The notes: generated by a model not told the origin, from the sequence alone. A stretch of 64,000 nucleotides of DNA from Shewanella sp. OPT22 (GCF_004168585.1 NZ_PGVH01000001.1:62001-126000), one strand, 5' to 3'. Shown: positions 25,317 to 35,931, counted from the stretch's first letter. Program-made: numbers and translations.

Positions 25317-28238
25317 TTAAGCGTGACTGACAAGCACCAAACGAATCGCATCAAGTTGTAATGGGCAATCATTCATATAACCGCTGAGTTCTTGAATCTG
25401 CTCACGCAAGTGAGCCAATTCTTCATCACGAATGTTTGGATTAATGGCTTTTAACGCCTCTAAACGCTCAAGTTCAGCAGTGATTTGAGTCGTCATAGAC
25501 TCACGAGCGTCTTCGACCAGTAGCGCTAGTTTTTCTTCAGCAACATCTTGCGCTTTAGGTAATAACGGATGAATTTGCGCTTGTGAAGCGGTAACCAGTT
25601 TACTACCAATGTGACGGTTTACGGCACTGAGCTGACGATCAAAGCCATCATAGTCCACTTTATCAGAAAGATTATTACCGGCTTTATCCAATAGTACGCG
25701 TATTGGCGTTGGTGGTAAGTAGCGATACAGTTGGCTTGACTTCGGCGCCGAAGCGTCCGCCATATACATTAACTCTAAGAACAGAGTGCCTGCTGGTAGA
25801 GCTTTGTTTTTCAGAATCGCTACACTCACAGAGCCAGTTTCAGAACTTGTTATTAAATCTAACCCAGTCTGAACAATGGGATGCTCTTGGGTGATGAGCG
25901 CAATATCATCGCGTGACAGTGCAGTTTCACGATCAAAGGTTATGGTAATACCATCTTCAGGTAAGCCCGGATAGGTTGGGAACAGCATATGTTCACTTGG
26001 CTTTAAGATAATGGTGTTTTCACCGTTATCTTCTTGATCGACACCAATAATGTCCCATAAGCGGATCACAGCGCTAATTAAGTCAGTATCTTCATCACGC
26101 TTAGCCAAACGCTCAACCAACTCTTGTGATTTTTTACCACCATGAGAGTTGATTTCAAGCAGTCGATCTCGACCTTGCTCCATGGCTTGCTTGAGCTCTT
26201 TGTATCGTTGTTGGGTATGATTCATCACTTGTGTCATCGCATCTTCGTCGCCAGTAGTTAGGCAAAGAAGTAGCTCACTCGCGAATTCTTTATACAGCAT
26301 ATGACCAGATGGACACGTTAGTTCAAATGCATTTAAGCCTTGATGATACCAATTCATCAGAGCTTCTTGCGCCGTATCTTTAAAGTACGGTAAATGAATA
26401 TTAACATCGTGTTGTTGACCAATTCGATCAAGACGACCAATACGTTGCTCAAGCAAATCTGGATTCAGCGGTAAATCAAACAGTACTAATTGACTCGCAA
26501 ATTGGAAGTTACGACCTTCAGAACCAATTTCAGAACAAATTAACGCTTGTGCACCACCGTCTTCTTGCGCAAAGTAAGCACCAGCCTTATCACGATCGAT
26601 GATCGACATGTCCTCGTGGAACACTGTCGCTTGAATGCCTTCACGTAAACGAAGGGCTTCTTCAAGACTTAATGCCGTATCGGCTTGGCTTGCAATAATC
26701 AGTACTTTTTGACTGCGATGATTTTTTAAGAACTCAATTAACCAGTCCACTCGAGGATCGAACTTCCACCACTCCGAGTTTTCAGAATCAAATTCCTGAT
26801 AAATCTTTTCTGGGCTTAAGGCTTTTTTTACCTTTAACTCAAGCTGAGCGGCACCTGTTGACATGCCCGTCGACATCATGGCATTGACACGTGCTGCCGT
26901 GCGATATTGCTCTGGCATGACTTGAGGTTGAGGATTAAAAATACGCTGTGGGAAGCCTTTTACTGAAGCACGACTGTTACGATAAAGCACACGGCCGGTA
27001 CCGTGACGATCCAGTAATTCTTGAAGTAACTCATTACGTGCAGCGTGTTGTAATTCAGCATCAACATCATTGCTTTGAATCATTTGAATATTTGGGTTGA
27101 TGTCTTTTTCAGTCAGTAACTCTGTTAAGCTGTTGATGGCTTCATTAGAGAGCTGTTCTTCACTCACTAAGGCATCAGCCGCTGCCGCCACATCACGATA
27201 ACCTTCTTCTTCTTTAATGAAGCTTTCGTAATCGTAGAAACGGTCGGGATCAAGCAAGCGTAAGCGAGCAAAATGACTTTGATGTCCGAGCTGATCAGGT
27301 GTTGCAGTAAGTAAGAGTACGCCAGGTACAACGTCACTCAATGCCTCAACAACTTGATAAGGACGGCTTGGTTTGTCTTCTGACCACTCCAAATGGTGAG
27401 CTTCATCGACCACCATTAAATCCCAATCAGCATCGACAGCTTGCTCTAAACGCTTTTTCTTTCGCAGTAAGTCCATCGAACAAATAATGAGTTGTTCTGT
27501 ATCGAATGGATTATCACTGTCGGCATAAGCTTCAATGCAGCGTTCTTCATCAAAAACTGAGAACTTAAGGTTAAAACGACGCAGCATTTCAACTAACCAC
27601 TGGTGTCTTAACGAATCAGGAACAATTACCAGTATGCGCTCTGCTCGTCCAGTGAGTATCTGTTGATGAATGATCAAACCCGCTTCAATGGTTTTACCTA
27701 GCCCGACTTCATCGGCCAATAATACCCGAGGCGCAAAACGACGGCCGACTTCATGGGCAATCCATTGTTGGTGTGGAATTAAACCAACACGGGCGCCTTG
27801 AAGACCCAGTAAATCCGATGTTGCGAGTTTATGACGTAATAATTGCGAACGATAACGAACACCAAAACGATCTAAACGGTCGATTTGTCCTGCAAAAAGA
27901 CGGTCTTGGGGCTTATTGAATCGAACATTATGATTCAATAAGGTTTCACGAAGTATGACTTCTTCGCCTGTATCTTGTCGGGTGCCTTTATAGGCAACCA
28001 ATTGATTTTGTTCTTCAACTTCTGTGATGGTTAATTTCCAGCCTTCATGGCTTTCCACGGCATCACCAGGGTTATAAATAACACGAGTAAGAGGAGCGTC
28101 TTCACGAGAAAACATTCTATTATCCCCAGTGGCGGGGAATAACACGGTCACCATGCGACCTTCAACTTGAACAACGGTTCCTAAACCAAGATCGGACTCA
28201 GTATCACTGATCCAGCGCTGACCTAATGCAAACGGCAT
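25317..28238 (-). CDS. rapA: RNA polymerase-associated SWI2/SNF2 ATPase RapA
   Basis: RapA (HepA) recycles RNA polymerase after transcription, using ATP to release stalled complexes. The 973-residue protein nearly equals E. coli RapA (968). It starts [20 protein letters not shown] (N-terminal Tudor-like domains), then a SWI2/SNF2 helicase core with Walker [16 protein letters not shown] at about 175-190, DEAH box [10 protein letters not shown] near 278, and in the second lobe [14 protein letters not shown] and [15 protein letters not shown] at about 575-620; the C-terminal spacer and helical region follow. Single gene with its own terminator. Its neighbours have no obvious functional connection. 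Confidence 0.96.
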   Translation of the reverse strand: MPFALGQRWISDTESDLGLGTVVQVEGRMVTVLFPATGDNRMFSREDAPLTRVIYNPGDAVESHEGWKLTITEVEEQNQLVAYKGTRQDTGEEVILRETLLNHNVRFNKPQDRLFAGQIDRLDRFGVRYRSQLLRHKLATSDLLGLQGARVGLIPHQQWIAHEVGRRFAPRVLLADEVGLGKTIEAGLIIHQQILTGRAERILVIVPDSLRHQWLVEMLRRFNLKFSVFDEERCIEAYADSDNPFDTEQLIICSMDLLRKKKRLEQAVDADWDLMVVDEAHHLEWSEDKPSRPYQVVEALSDVVPGVLLLTATPDQLGHQSHFARLRLLDPDRFYDYESFIKEEEGYRDVAAAADALVSEEQLSNEAINSLTELLTEKDINPNIQMIQSNDVDAELQHAARNELLQELLDRHGTGRVLYRNSRASVKGFPQRIFNPQPQVMPEQYRTAARVNAMMSTGMSTGAAQLELKVKKALSPEKIYQEFDSENSEWWKFDPRVDWLIEFLKNHRSQKVLIIASQADTALSLEEALRLREGIQATVFHEDMSIIDRDKAGAYFAQEDGGAQALICSEIGSEGRNFQFASQLVLFDLPLNPDLLEQRIGRLDRIGQQHDVNIHLPYFKDTAQEALMNWYHQGLNAFELTCPSGHMLYKEFASELLLCLTTGDEDAMTQVMNHTQQRYKELKQAMEQGRDRLLEINSHGGKKSQELVERLAKRDEDTDLISAVIRLWDIIGVDQEDNGENTIILKPSEHMLFPTYPGLPEDGITITFDRETALSRDDIALITQEHPIVQTGLDLITSSETGSVSVAILKNKALPAGTLFLELMYMADASAPKSSQLYRYLPPTPIRVLLDKAGNNLSDKVDYDGFDRQLSAVNRHIGSKLVTASQAQIHPLLPKAQDVAEEKLALLVEDARESMTTQITAELERLEALKAINPNIRDEELAHLREQIQELSGYMNDCPLQLDAIRLVLVSHA

Positions 28239-28465
28239 TTTTTACTCTTATCTCCGGGCTGACTCACAAAAGGCGCGTATCTTATACCATCGGAAAAAGA
28301 TTTACATTAGGGCATGTGGAACTTTGAAACTTATTTTAGTTTTCGCCGTTGATAAAGCGATCACAAGCCCTGTCGTTTTAAGTCTATAGCATGAAATGTG
28401 GCGCACTGAGTCAGACGTTCACAGCAAGAGCCTAAGCCTATACCCGTCTTTGACTAAAAACAATC

Positions 28466-28864
28466 CTATTTACTGGGTTCAGGTAAAAGTGGGTCACCAG
28501 ATAATGTTTGCAGAAAATCACGCCAAATATCGTGCGTGCGCTGCTTAACTGTTTGATAATCACAGTCAGCGGTCATAATACTGACAATAGTGCCTTGAGC
28601 GTACATTTGATAGACCGCTTTACATTGTGCTTTGGCATAATTCTGCCATTGCATCTGTGATTCAATAATGGTTTTAGAAGCTTGCGGTTGAGACTGGTAA
28701 GCCGATTTAGCTTTACTCAGATATTGCTTCATTTGCTTTTTAGCGAGTACAGTCTGTTGCTCTTTACATTGAGCAATTTGCAAAGTGTTTTGGGCGTTTT
28801 TACAATCTGTAGCAGCAAGGGTTGACGAACTGAATATGAGTGTAGCAATAAGAACGGTTTTCAT
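28466..28864 (-). CDS. LprI-like (DUF1311) periplasmic protein
   Basis: A 132-residue protein with a short signal peptide (MKTVLIATLIFSSSTLAATD, cleavage probably after ALA near residue 18) and the DUF1311/LprI family pattern: paired cysteines (CKNAQNTLQIAQC), then QMQWQNYAKAQCKAVYQMY and a final TADCDYQTVKQRTHDIW helix. LprI family members include a mycobacterial lysozyme inhibitor; function in proteobacteria is unproven. Probably secreted to the periplasm. It is divergent from the prephenate dehydratase gene, with a palindrome in the shared 129-base gap. Confidence 0.75.
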   Translation of the reverse strand: MKTVLIATLIFSSSTLAATDCKNAQNTLQIAQCKEQQTVLAKKQMKQYLSKAKSAYQSQPQASKTIIESQMQWQNYAKAQCKAVYQMYAQGTIVSIMTADCDYQTVKQRTHDIWRDFLQTLSGDPLLPEPSK

Positions 28865-28919
28865 AATTGAGCTCCGAGAAGAAAAATTTGCTTGAATCGA
28901 GCCTGCTTTTGACTTTAAG

Positions 28920-28939
28920 TTATAAGCATAAGCTTATAA
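28920..28939. promoter_or_regulatory. Operator-like palindrome between divergent genes
   Basis: TTATAAGC and GCTTATAA are perfect 8-bp arms around 4 bases, in the gap between the LprI-like gene and the prephenate dehydratase gene. It does not match the TyrR box (TGTAAA-N6-TTTACA). A protein-binding operator is possible but unproven. Confidence 0.35.
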
Positions 28940-28993
28940 ATTGCAAATTAAATCCCCACACAGTTTTACAGGGATAACATCTAAAAGGAATGT

Positions 28994-29836
28994 ATGCATA
29001 AGATTGCTACTCTTGGTCCAGCAGGTACGTATTCAGAACAAGCCTGTATCCGCTTTATTCAACAACTTGACGATGCTTGTAAAATTCATTTTTTTCCTTC
29101 AATTAAGAAAGTAATTTCAGCCGTTGGCGATGAGTCAGATATTGGTGTGATCCCGATTGAAAATTTTTCAGAGGGATATGTGTCTACCGTATTAGATGAG
29201 TTATCGAAAACCGATGTTCAAGTGCTGGCGGAAGTGATGCTGCCTATCCGGTTTTCATATGTCAGTAACCAAGCTAATAAACGAGATGTCGAAACATTGT
29301 TTGTACAGTTTGTAGCAAAAAATCAATGCAGTGAATTTTTAGAGTCATTTCATGATGTTGATTTCGTGCAAACTGAAAGCAATATTTTATCTCTTGAACA
29401 ACTTAAACGCTGTGAAACACCCGCTGCGGCCATCATCCCTAGCGCCGCAGTGAGCCAAGATGAGTTTGCCACGGTGGAAGATAACGTTGCTGATTATGAA
29501 GAGAATCAAACTCGGTTTTTGGTATTAGGTAAACCTGCTTTGTCTATCAACTTGCCCATTGATTTAACAACCAGCGTTAAGACCTCTATTATCGTTTTTA
29601 ATGATGATGATTGTCCTGGTGCACTCAATGAAATTTTGAACGGGTTCGCCAGTAGAGGCATCAATTTATTGTCCATCATTTCTCGTCCCACTCGGCAAGC
29701 TTTTGGGCAGTATTTTTTCTATATCGATTTAGAAGGACACGCACAAAGTCCAAATGTGGCTTCAGCACTGAGGGTCATTCAATCACAGCATCGAATAAAG
29801 ATTTTAGGAAGCTATCACAAGATACACAGTGAGTAG
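28994..29836 (+). CDS. Prephenate dehydratase (monofunctional)
   Basis: Converts prephenate to phenylpyruvate in phenylalanine synthesis. The 280-residue protein begins IATLGPAGTYSEQA, the hallmark N-terminal motif, has the IPIENFSEGYVS motif near residue 55-65, the catalytic TRF in ENQTRFLVLGKP (about 170-180), and a C-terminal ACT regulatory domain with SRPTRQAFGQYFFYIDLEGH (about 228-248). The chorismate mutase domain that precedes the dehydratase in E. coli PheA is absent, so it is the standalone form; feedback regulation by phenylalanine is expected through ACT. ATG 28994 follows AAAAGGA. Gene name pheA is used for the family, but the fused form may also exist elsewhere in the genome. 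Confidence 0.88.
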   Translation: MHKIATLGPAGTYSEQACIRFIQQLDDACKIHFFPSIKKVISAVGDESDIGVIPIENFSEGYVSTVLDELSKTDVQVLAEVMLPIRFSYVSNQANKRDVETLFVQFVAKNQCSEFLESFHDVDFVQTESNILSLEQLKRCETPAAAIIPSAAVSQDEFATVEDNVADYEENQTRFLVLGKPALSINLPIDLTTSVKTSIIVFNDDDCPGALNEILNGFASRGINLLSIISRPTRQAFGQYFFYIDLEGHAQSPNVASALRVIQSQHRIKILGSYHKIHSE

Positions 29837-29982
29837 GGGATATTAAAATTTAATAAAAAAATCGTATCTTTTTTCCCCAGCATAAGCTTTACTAAGAAGT
29901 ATCTGCTGGCAGAACCAAAGGGAGGGTGACTGTAACCGTTATTCATTGAATGTGTTATTCACTCAGCATTTTTGGAGGCGCC

Positions 29983-31377
29983 ATGGACCGAGACGACACT
30001 AAGCTGTTTGTATTAGATACCAATGTTTTATTGCATGAACCACTAGCGATATATTCTTTTAAGGAACATGATGTTGTAGTACCGATGACGGTACTGGAAG
30101 AGCTCGATAGTATTAAGGACAGAAAACGTGATGTAAGCCGTGATGCCAGAGTGGCTATACGAACGTTAGAAGATACTTTGGGCGGGGACATTACCCCTGA
30201 ACAGCTTGTAAAAGGCGTAGAATTACCCGCAAGACCGGGTCATGAGGACGCTACTGGACACCTCTCTATTTTCCCTGATCACCAGATTGAATTTACGATT
30301 GGCACTTTGCCTGGTGATAACAACGATAACCTCATCTTAAACACGACTTTACACTTACAAAAGCTTCATGCGCCACGCATGGTTGTTTTGGTGACTAAAG
30401 ACATCAATATGCGTCTCAAAGCCAAAGGGGCAGGCATTCAGCAAGTTGAAGATTATCGACGCGATCAGATCATCGATGATGTTCGTTTTTTAACAAAAGG
30501 GTTCCATCAATTTTCAGGTAACTTCTGGAAGCATGTTGGCGATATCGACTCTCAGAGAGAGGGACGAAAAACGTTTCACCAAGTTCCAATGGCGGAAATT
30601 GATACTGACCTGCTCTATGTTAATCAATACTTAATTGATGAAGACTCCGATTTTTGTGGACGTGTGGTTGAGAAAACCAGTGACCACGTAAAATTTCAAG
30701 ACTTAAATCGAGAGCGTTTAATGAATTTAGACGCTTGGGGAATTCGCCCTAAAAACGTCTATCAAGGTATGGCGATGCAGGCCTTATTAGATTCTGATAT
30801 CGATATGGTTATTCTTACCGGCCCTGCAGGCTGCGGTAAGACTTTACTGGCTATGGCTTCTGCCTTGGAACTTGTTATTGAACGCAACCAATATGACAAG
30901 ATTATTGTGACCAGAAACACGCCAGAGATTGCCGAATCCATTGGTTTTTTACCGGGCACGGAAGAGGAAAAAATGGGGCCTTGGCTTGCGGCAATTACCG
31001 ACACACTTGAAGTATTGCACAAGCATGATGTTAACCCATCCGGAAGTATGAATTACATTATGGAGAAGGCGAATGTGCAGATGAAGTCAATCAACTTCAT
31101 GCGTGGTCGTTCGATTCAAAATGCAGTGGTATTACTGGATGAGTGCCAAAACCTAACCGCTTCACAATTGAAAACGATGATCACACGTATGGGAGAAGGC
31201 ACTAAATTGATTTGTTGCGGCAACTTAGCGCAAATCGATTCCAACTACTTAACTCCAGTAACTTCAGGTCTTACTTACATTGTTGAGAAGTTTAAAGACT
31301 TTGATGGCAGTGCAAATATTTACCTAAATGGTGTCGTTCGTTCACGTCTTGCTGAGTTTGCGGAAGAGCAACTGTAG
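29983..31377 (+). CDS. PhoH family protein with N-terminal PIN domain (PhoH2 type)
   Basis: A 464-residue protein combining a PIN-like nuclease domain (LFVLDTNVLLHEP at 8-20, VLEELDSIKDRKRDVSRDARVAIR at about 44-65, with acidic active-site candidates) and a PhoH ATPase (about 245-460) with Walker A TGPAGCGKTLLA and Walker B VVLLDECQN. PhoH2 proteins unwind and cleave RNA in the cited family. ATG 29983 lies four bases after GGAGG; an upstream ATG at 29950 lacks that support. It is a single gene on the plus strand with no toxin-antitoxin partner next to it. Confidence 0.9.
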   Translation: MDRDDTKLFVLDTNVLLHEPLAIYSFKEHDVVVPMTVLEELDSIKDRKRDVSRDARVAIRTLEDTLGGDITPEQLVKGVELPARPGHEDATGHLSIFPDHQIEFTIGTLPGDNNDNLILNTTLHLQKLHAPRMVVLVTKDINMRLKAKGAGIQQVEDYRRDQIIDDVRFLTKGFHQFSGNFWKHVGDIDSQREGRKTFHQVPMAEIDTDLLYVNQYLIDEDSDFCGRVVEKTSDHVKFQDLNRERLMNLDAWGIRPKNVYQGMAMQALLDSDIDMVILTGPAGCGKTLLAMASALELVIERNQYDKIIVTRNTPEIAESIGFLPGTEEEKMGPWLAAITDTLEVLHKHDVNPSGSMNYIMEKANVQMKSINFMRGRSIQNAVVLLDECQNLTASQLKTMITRMGEGTKLICCGNLAQIDSNYLTPVTSGLTYIVEKFKDFDGSANIYLNGVVRSRLAEFAEEQL

Positions 31378-31388
31378 CAAGCAAAATG

Positions 31389-31427
31389 AGTTGATACTTC
31401 AACCGCTACTGTGTTGGGGTATCAACT
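31389..31427. terminator. Possible bidirectional terminator
   Basis: AGTTGATAC and GTATCAACT pair over 9 bases with a 21-base loop between the convergent PhoH gene and the orphan gene. The loop is long and no strong T tract follows, so confidence is low. Confidence 0.35.
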
Positions 31428-31906
31428 AAAATAACTTGGCCTAAGGTAACGCATTTATCCCCGTAATCGCTATTTTCTCCGGAGACAAAAGTGGCTTCAA
31501 AGAGCCTTTTGTGGTCATGGCTATGAGTCAGTGGCCGCAGTTCAAACTTATATTCTTCTTTAATCTTTTGGCATGCTTTGGAAATATCTATAACATCAAA
31601 AGGTTTTGACGTCGGCTTTGACTTCATTTCTTTGGCTTCATGAAAATTACGAAGTGCCACGGTTTTAAGTTGCTCAGCTTGGTCCTCATGTAAGTGATTA
31701 TTTTGCAGTAACAGCGTTACAGACCATTCAATAAAATCTACAAACGTCTTTAATTTTGGTGAACCTTGTTGTATTGCAATTTGAAGTATTGCCTTTTCAT
31801 CTTCAACTTCAACTTCAACTTCTGTCGTATCCACTTCAGCTTGTGCATCAAGAGGTGAATATGTTTTCTGGGAGTGCTGCTGAAGATATCGAGAGATAAA
31901 AGCCAT
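31406..31906 (-). CDS. Orphan protein with acidic EVEVE repeat
   Basis: A 166-residue protein without signal peptide or membrane segment; I recognise no family. Residues about 25-35 (TTEVEVEVEDE) come from a hexanucleotide repeat, CTTCAA-type, at 31801-31821. The rest is a helical-looking region (KLKTFVDFIEWSVTLLLQNNHLHEDQ) and a C-terminal beta-rich part with a possible His-rich stretch (LTHSHDHKR). It converges on the PhoH gene and is divergent from the histidine kinase. It resembles other short hydrophilic orphans in the window in composition, not in detectable sequence. Confidence 0.55.
   Translation of the reverse strand: MAFISRYLQQHSQKTYSPLDAQAEVDTTEVEVEVEDEKAILQIAIQQGSPKLKTFVDFIEWSVTLLLQNNHLHEDQAEQLKTVALRNFHEAKEMKSKPTSKPFDVIDISKACQKIKEEYKFELRPLTHSHDHKRLFEATFVSGENSDYGDKCVTLGQVILVDTPTQ
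31801..31821 (-). repeat. Hexanucleotide repeat in coding sequence
   Basis: About three and a half copies of CTTCAA in a row, encoding alternating Glu-Val on the minus strand. Repeat number changes would lengthen the protein in frame by two residues per unit. Confidence 0.75.
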
Positions 31907-32236
31907 ATCAATTACTTAAATTAACAATGAGTTGTTACATTTTATGTTGCTAAACTTGAATGTAAGGTGAACAATTTTATGTTTATATGAATTATTTATA
32001 AAAAAAGGTAATTTAATTATCTAAAATTTTAATTTCATTGATACTGATTTATCGAATGAGTGTATGTATTCGCTTTTGTATTTAAGTTGTCACAATTTCA
32101 GATCAATTTAGCTAAAGGGATCTAAACTTATTTACGATCATAGGCTTATTAGCATTACGTATGTGACATCAAAATGTGAGAGGGTTATAATGCTAAGCGA
32201 ACGTCATCCTGACTGGTAGTACAACAGGGACAATAA
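31907..32236. other. AT-rich divergent intergenic region
   Basis: 330 bases between the orphan gene and the histidine kinase. The first 200 bases are very AT-rich and hold nothing I recognise; the last 75 contain the kinase promoter annotated separately. No small gene or repeat was found. Confidence 0.5.
32163..32191 (+). promoter_or_regulatory. Sigma-70 promoter of the hybrid kinase gene
   Basis: GTGACA and a perfect TATAAT lie 17 bases apart, ending 45 bases before the kinase ATG. The -35 matches five of six consensus positions, so this is the best sigma-70 promoter in the window. Confidence 0.65.
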
Positions 32237-35200
32237 ATGAAACCGACCGAACCTGTTCAGCAACTTACAGCACCCATTCAACGAAATTATAACCGAGCCG
32301 TTTTTTATACCTATATAGGTGTAATTGTCATGGCGTTATGGGTCGCCTGGGTAGCGTATGGCGAGCAAAAAGCACAGGTAATGAACGAACGTGAGCAGCA
32401 AATTGATCGCCACGTTTTACAAGTCGATTTATTATTAGAATCCAGTATTCGAGCCATAAAAAGTTTGCGGGATGTTGCGGTTGATTACTTAAAGCGTGGT
32501 GAACCTGCTAATGATAAAACGCTGCCGAAATATGAAAAATTTGCTCAGAAAAACCAAGTTTTTTCTTTAGAGCCAGAATATTCTAAAGCGGGTAAACCTT
32601 TTACCAATATGGGGCAAATTACTGGCGTTGGCTCTTTAAAGCATCGAGATGAAAATTTTTATCGCGAATTACAGATGCTGTATGAGCTTTCTCTTTCTTT
32701 TCCTGTTGCGAAAGATACCGCACAAAAAACCTCAGCGATTTATTACATCTCAAAGCAAAAGATGATGTCGTATTATCCTTGGCCAAAGGATAGTAGTACC
32801 TTTCGTGAAGAACTCTTAAATCAAAAACAGTTCCAACTTGTTGGACCCGAAATGAACCCTCAGCGGAGTGTTTCTTGGCGACCTGCATATGTAGACTCTA
32901 CTAATAAAGGATTGTTAACGACGCTGGAAGTCCCTATCTACGATAATGATAGCTTCATGGGTTCCATCAACTTAGATATGACTTTGGCTGAACTTTCCAA
33001 ACAGATCCGTTTGTATTTTAAAATGCCTGGCACGGTAATATTGCTCGATCAAAACAACAATGTACTGTTCCACAGTGACATTGATTCTAGCGATATGACT
33101 CGGGTGTACCACATCAGTCAGCGTATCCCTGCTGAGTTGCATTCTTTATCTGAATCAGATCTTTTTGAAGCTCAAGATGGTTTTATCCGTAACGGTTATT
33201 ATATCCACTCTGTTGCTTTGCATAATGCGCCGTGGCGCTTGCTGTATTTGCAGAGCGTGGATGATATGTTTAACGATGCATGGAGTAAACTCCAACAAAC
33301 CTTTTTTCTTGTTGTGCTTGCGCTGTCATTGTTGGTTACCATTGTCCACTGGCAAACGCGTCGCTCCTTTGTGACACCGGCTTCACAGCTGCTTTCTCAT
33401 CTTGAAGGTTGCTCACAAGAACCGTTGCCAGTTCCGACAAAAACGACACCAGGTTGGATGCCTTGGTTCCAATTAGTGAGTCGAATTTTCGAAGAGAACC
33501 AGCAGTACACGCATCATTTAGCTGAGCAAAACAAACGTTTAGATAAGTTAGTTGCCATACGAACAGAAAAACTCAAAGAAACTACCGAGCGACGTGAACG
33601 AGAATACGCACTGCTTCGCTCCCTGATTGATTCGATACCAGAAGCGATCATTTTTAAGGACAAAGAAGGTAAGTACCTCGGTTGTAACAAAGCGGCTGAG
33701 CGCATGTTGGGGTATACCGAAAATGAGCTGATTGGGCAGTCATCAGAGACCATGACTCATCCAGAGTTGGGCGATCGAATTCGTGCTGAAGATGAGCAGA
33801 TATTAAAAGATAAAACACCGCTGCGCTACCAAGAGAAAATCGAGCTCGCAGGGAAATCAGTATTATTAGATACCCTTAAACTTCCTTTCTATAATCGCCG
33901 TGGTGAACTGCTCGGTTTGATTGCGGTATGGCGTGATGTCACTCATGAATATGAAAGTGCAGAGCAGTTACGCTTATCTGAAGAACGTTATCATTTGGCC
34001 ATGGATGCAGTAGAAGATGGTCTATGGGATTGGTATCTGGATTCTGAGCAAATCATCTGCAACCCAGCCTTTTTCACCATGATCGGCTATCAACCTGATG
34101 AATTTCCGGCTTTATTATCGACCATTGACGATATGATCCACCCGGATGATAGACAGCGCGTTCAGGAGTATCGCTCTCAGTATCTTTCCGAGCCTGACTC
34201 AGTCTACGAAATTGAGTTTAGAATGCTGGGTAAAGCAGGTATGTACTTCTGGCTATTATCACGTGGACGAGTGGTTGAGTTTACTGAGTATGGGCACCCT
34301 AAGCGTATGGTGGGTACCCATAAAGACATCACTCGACAGAAGATTAATGAAGTTGCGTTATTAGAAGCCAAGCAGGACGCAGAGTCTGCCAATCTATATA
34401 AAAGTGAATTCTTGGCAAATATGAGCCACGAGATCCGTACCCCGATGAATGCCATTATTGGTATGTTGGAATTGGCGCAACGAACCGCCCTCACTGAGCA
34501 ACAACATGACTACCTAACCAAAGCGGGATTCTCCGCTCAATCATTGCTTCGTATTATCAACGATATTCTTGATTTCTCTAAGATTGAAGCGGGTAAACTT
34601 GAGCTTGAAAAAGTGCCGTTTGCGCTTGATAAAGTGCTCGATCACGCCCTTGATTTAAATGTGTTAAAAGCCCAAGAAAAAGACGTTGAAATGTTACTTT
34701 ATGCGCCCGTTACCGCAGGCTTAACCTTGAAAGGTGATCCACTGCGTTTGGGACAAGTGCTCATTAACTTGCTTTCTAATGCAGTGAAATTCACTCAACA
34801 CGGTGAAATCGAATTAGGTTGTGAAGACGTTGGCGAAAGAGATCATCGTATAACGCTACAATTTTGGGTGCGTGATACGGGGATTGGTATTGATAAAGAG
34901 AAGCAAGCGCAGTTATTTGATGCTTTTGCTCAAGCTGATGGTTCAACAACGCGCCAATACGGTGGAACAGGCTTAGGGTTATCGATCAGTCAACATTTGG
35001 TTTCAATGATGGGGGGCAAACTGCAAGTTCAAAGTGAGCCTCATTTGGGCAGTACTTTCAGCTTTACAATCAGCTTTGAAATTGCAGAAGAAACGAAGCA
35101 AATACCGCTGGTTGTGCCATCTAAGTTGAATAACATTAAAACCTTAGTGGTTGATGATAACCCTACAGCGCTGCAAATATATTCGACGTTAATGAGAGAT

Positions 35201-35923
35201 TTTCATTTTGATGTTGATACAGCAGAAAGTGGCGTCGAAGCGCTTTATAAGCTCAACGAAGAGCCAATTGATTTGCTTTTGATTGACTGGATGATGCCAG
35301 AAATGAATGGCGGACAAGTGATTGAAGAGCTTCAAATGATGGTTGAAGAAGGCCGTATCGATAACATGCCAAAGATCATCATGATGACAGCGTATGCGTC
35401 AGAGCCTATTCAAGGTGAAGTTGATGAATCCAAGGTGTCTGCATTTTTACAAAAGCCTTTTAAAGCCTCAGCGTTATTTGATGAAATTATTACGGCATTT
35501 GCAGATGAACCTGTCACTATTGATAACGAGGTTATCCAAGAAGAAGACGTTGAGTCTGCAAAAGCAAAGATACTGCTCGTAGAAGATAACTTGATTAACC
35601 AGCAGGTCGCCTCTGAGTTATTGAAGAGTGCAGGCTATCAAGTTGAAGTTGCAGACAATGGTCAAATTGCGCTAGATATGATTGCAGAACAGGCGTATTC
35701 AGCAGTTCTGATGGATATTCAAATGCCTGTGATGGACGGTTTAACGGCGGCAAGAACATTAAGAGAAACATTCGACCATGAACAGCTTCCTATTATTGCT
35801 ATGACGGCACACGCAATGTCTGGAGACAGAGAAAAAAGTCTATCAGCTGGCATGAACGCACATATCACTAAGCCTATCGTTCTCACCGAATTATTTGAAA
35901 CTCTGGAGGAGTGGATCAGTTAA
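32237..35923 (+). CDS. Hybrid sensor histidine kinase: Cache-PAS-PAS-HisKA-HATPase-REC-REC
   Basis: A 1228-residue membrane-anchored kinase. In order: TM1 (about 25-45), a periplasmic dCache-like sensor of about 300 residues, TM2 (about 355-373, FFLVVLALSLLVTIVHW), two PAS domains (about 460-570, IPEAIIFKDKEGKYLGCNKAAE, and 583-700), HisKA with phospho-His in MSHEIRTPMNAIIG (about 729), HATPase with GTGLGLSIS (about 910), REC1 (969-1085, VVDDN, LLIDWMMP), REC2 (1112-1225, LVEDN, VLMDIQMPVMDG). Both receivers keep the phosphoacceptor Asp, but no Hpt domain follows, so a separate Hpt protein would be needed for a full relay. Ligand of the sensor is unknown. A sigma-70 promoter lies 45 bases upstream. 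Confidence 0.93.
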   Translation: MKPTEPVQQLTAPIQRNYNRAVFYTYIGVIVMALWVAWVAYGEQKAQVMNEREQQIDRHVLQVDLLLESSIRAIKSLRDVAVDYLKRGEPANDKTLPKYEKFAQKNQVFSLEPEYSKAGKPFTNMGQITGVGSLKHRDENFYRELQMLYELSLSFPVAKDTAQKTSAIYYISKQKMMSYYPWPKDSSTFREELLNQKQFQLVGPEMNPQRSVSWRPAYVDSTNKGLLTTLEVPIYDNDSFMGSINLDMTLAELSKQIRLYFKMPGTVILLDQNNNVLFHSDIDSSDMTRVYHISQRIPAELHSLSESDLFEAQDGFIRNGYYIHSVALHNAPWRLLYLQSVDDMFNDAWSKLQQTFFLVVLALSLLVTIVHWQTRRSFVTPASQLLSHLEGCSQEPLPVPTKTTPGWMPWFQLVSRIFEENQQYTHHLAEQNKRLDKLVAIRTEKLKETTERREREYALLRSLIDSIPEAIIFKDKEGKYLGCNKAAERMLGYTENELIGQSSETMTHPELGDRIRAEDEQILKDKTPLRYQEKIELAGKSVLLDTLKLPFYNRRGELLGLIAVWRDVTHEYESAEQLRLSEERYHLAMDAVEDGLWDWYLDSEQIICNPAFFTMIGYQPDEFPALLSTIDDMIHPDDRQRVQEYRSQYLSEPDSVYEIEFRMLGKAGMYFWLLSRGRVVEFTEYGHPKRMVGTHKDITRQKINEVALLEAKQDAESANLYKSEFLANMSHEIRTPMNAIIGMLELAQRTALTEQQHDYLTKAGFSAQSLLRIINDILDFSKIEAGKLELEKVPFALDKVLDHALDLNVLKAQEKDVEMLLYAPVTAGLTLKGDPLRLGQVLINLLSNAVKFTQHGEIELGCEDVGERDHRITLQFWVRDTGIGIDKEKQAQLFDAFAQADGSTTRQYGGTGLGLSISQHLVSMMGGKLQVQSEPHLGSTFSFTISFEIAEETKQIPLVVPSKLNNIKTLVVDDNPTALQIYSTLMRDFHFDVDTAESGVEALYKLNEEPIDLLLIDWMMPEMNGGQVIEELQMMVEEGRIDNMPKIIMMTAYASEPIQGEVDESKVSAFLQKPFKASALFDEIITAFADEPVTIDNEVIQEEDVESAKAKILLVEDNLINQQVASELLKSAGYQVEVADNGQIALDMIAEQAYSAVLMDIQMPVMDGLTAARTLRETFDHEQLPIIAMTAHAMSGDREKSLSAGMNAHITKPIVLTELFETLEEWIS

Positions 35924-35931
35924 CCTAAGTC

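Noticed and set aside
29983-31377. PIN domain as a toxin of a toxin-antitoxin pair
   Set aside because: The PIN domain is fused to a PhoH ATPase and has no antitoxin gene next to it.
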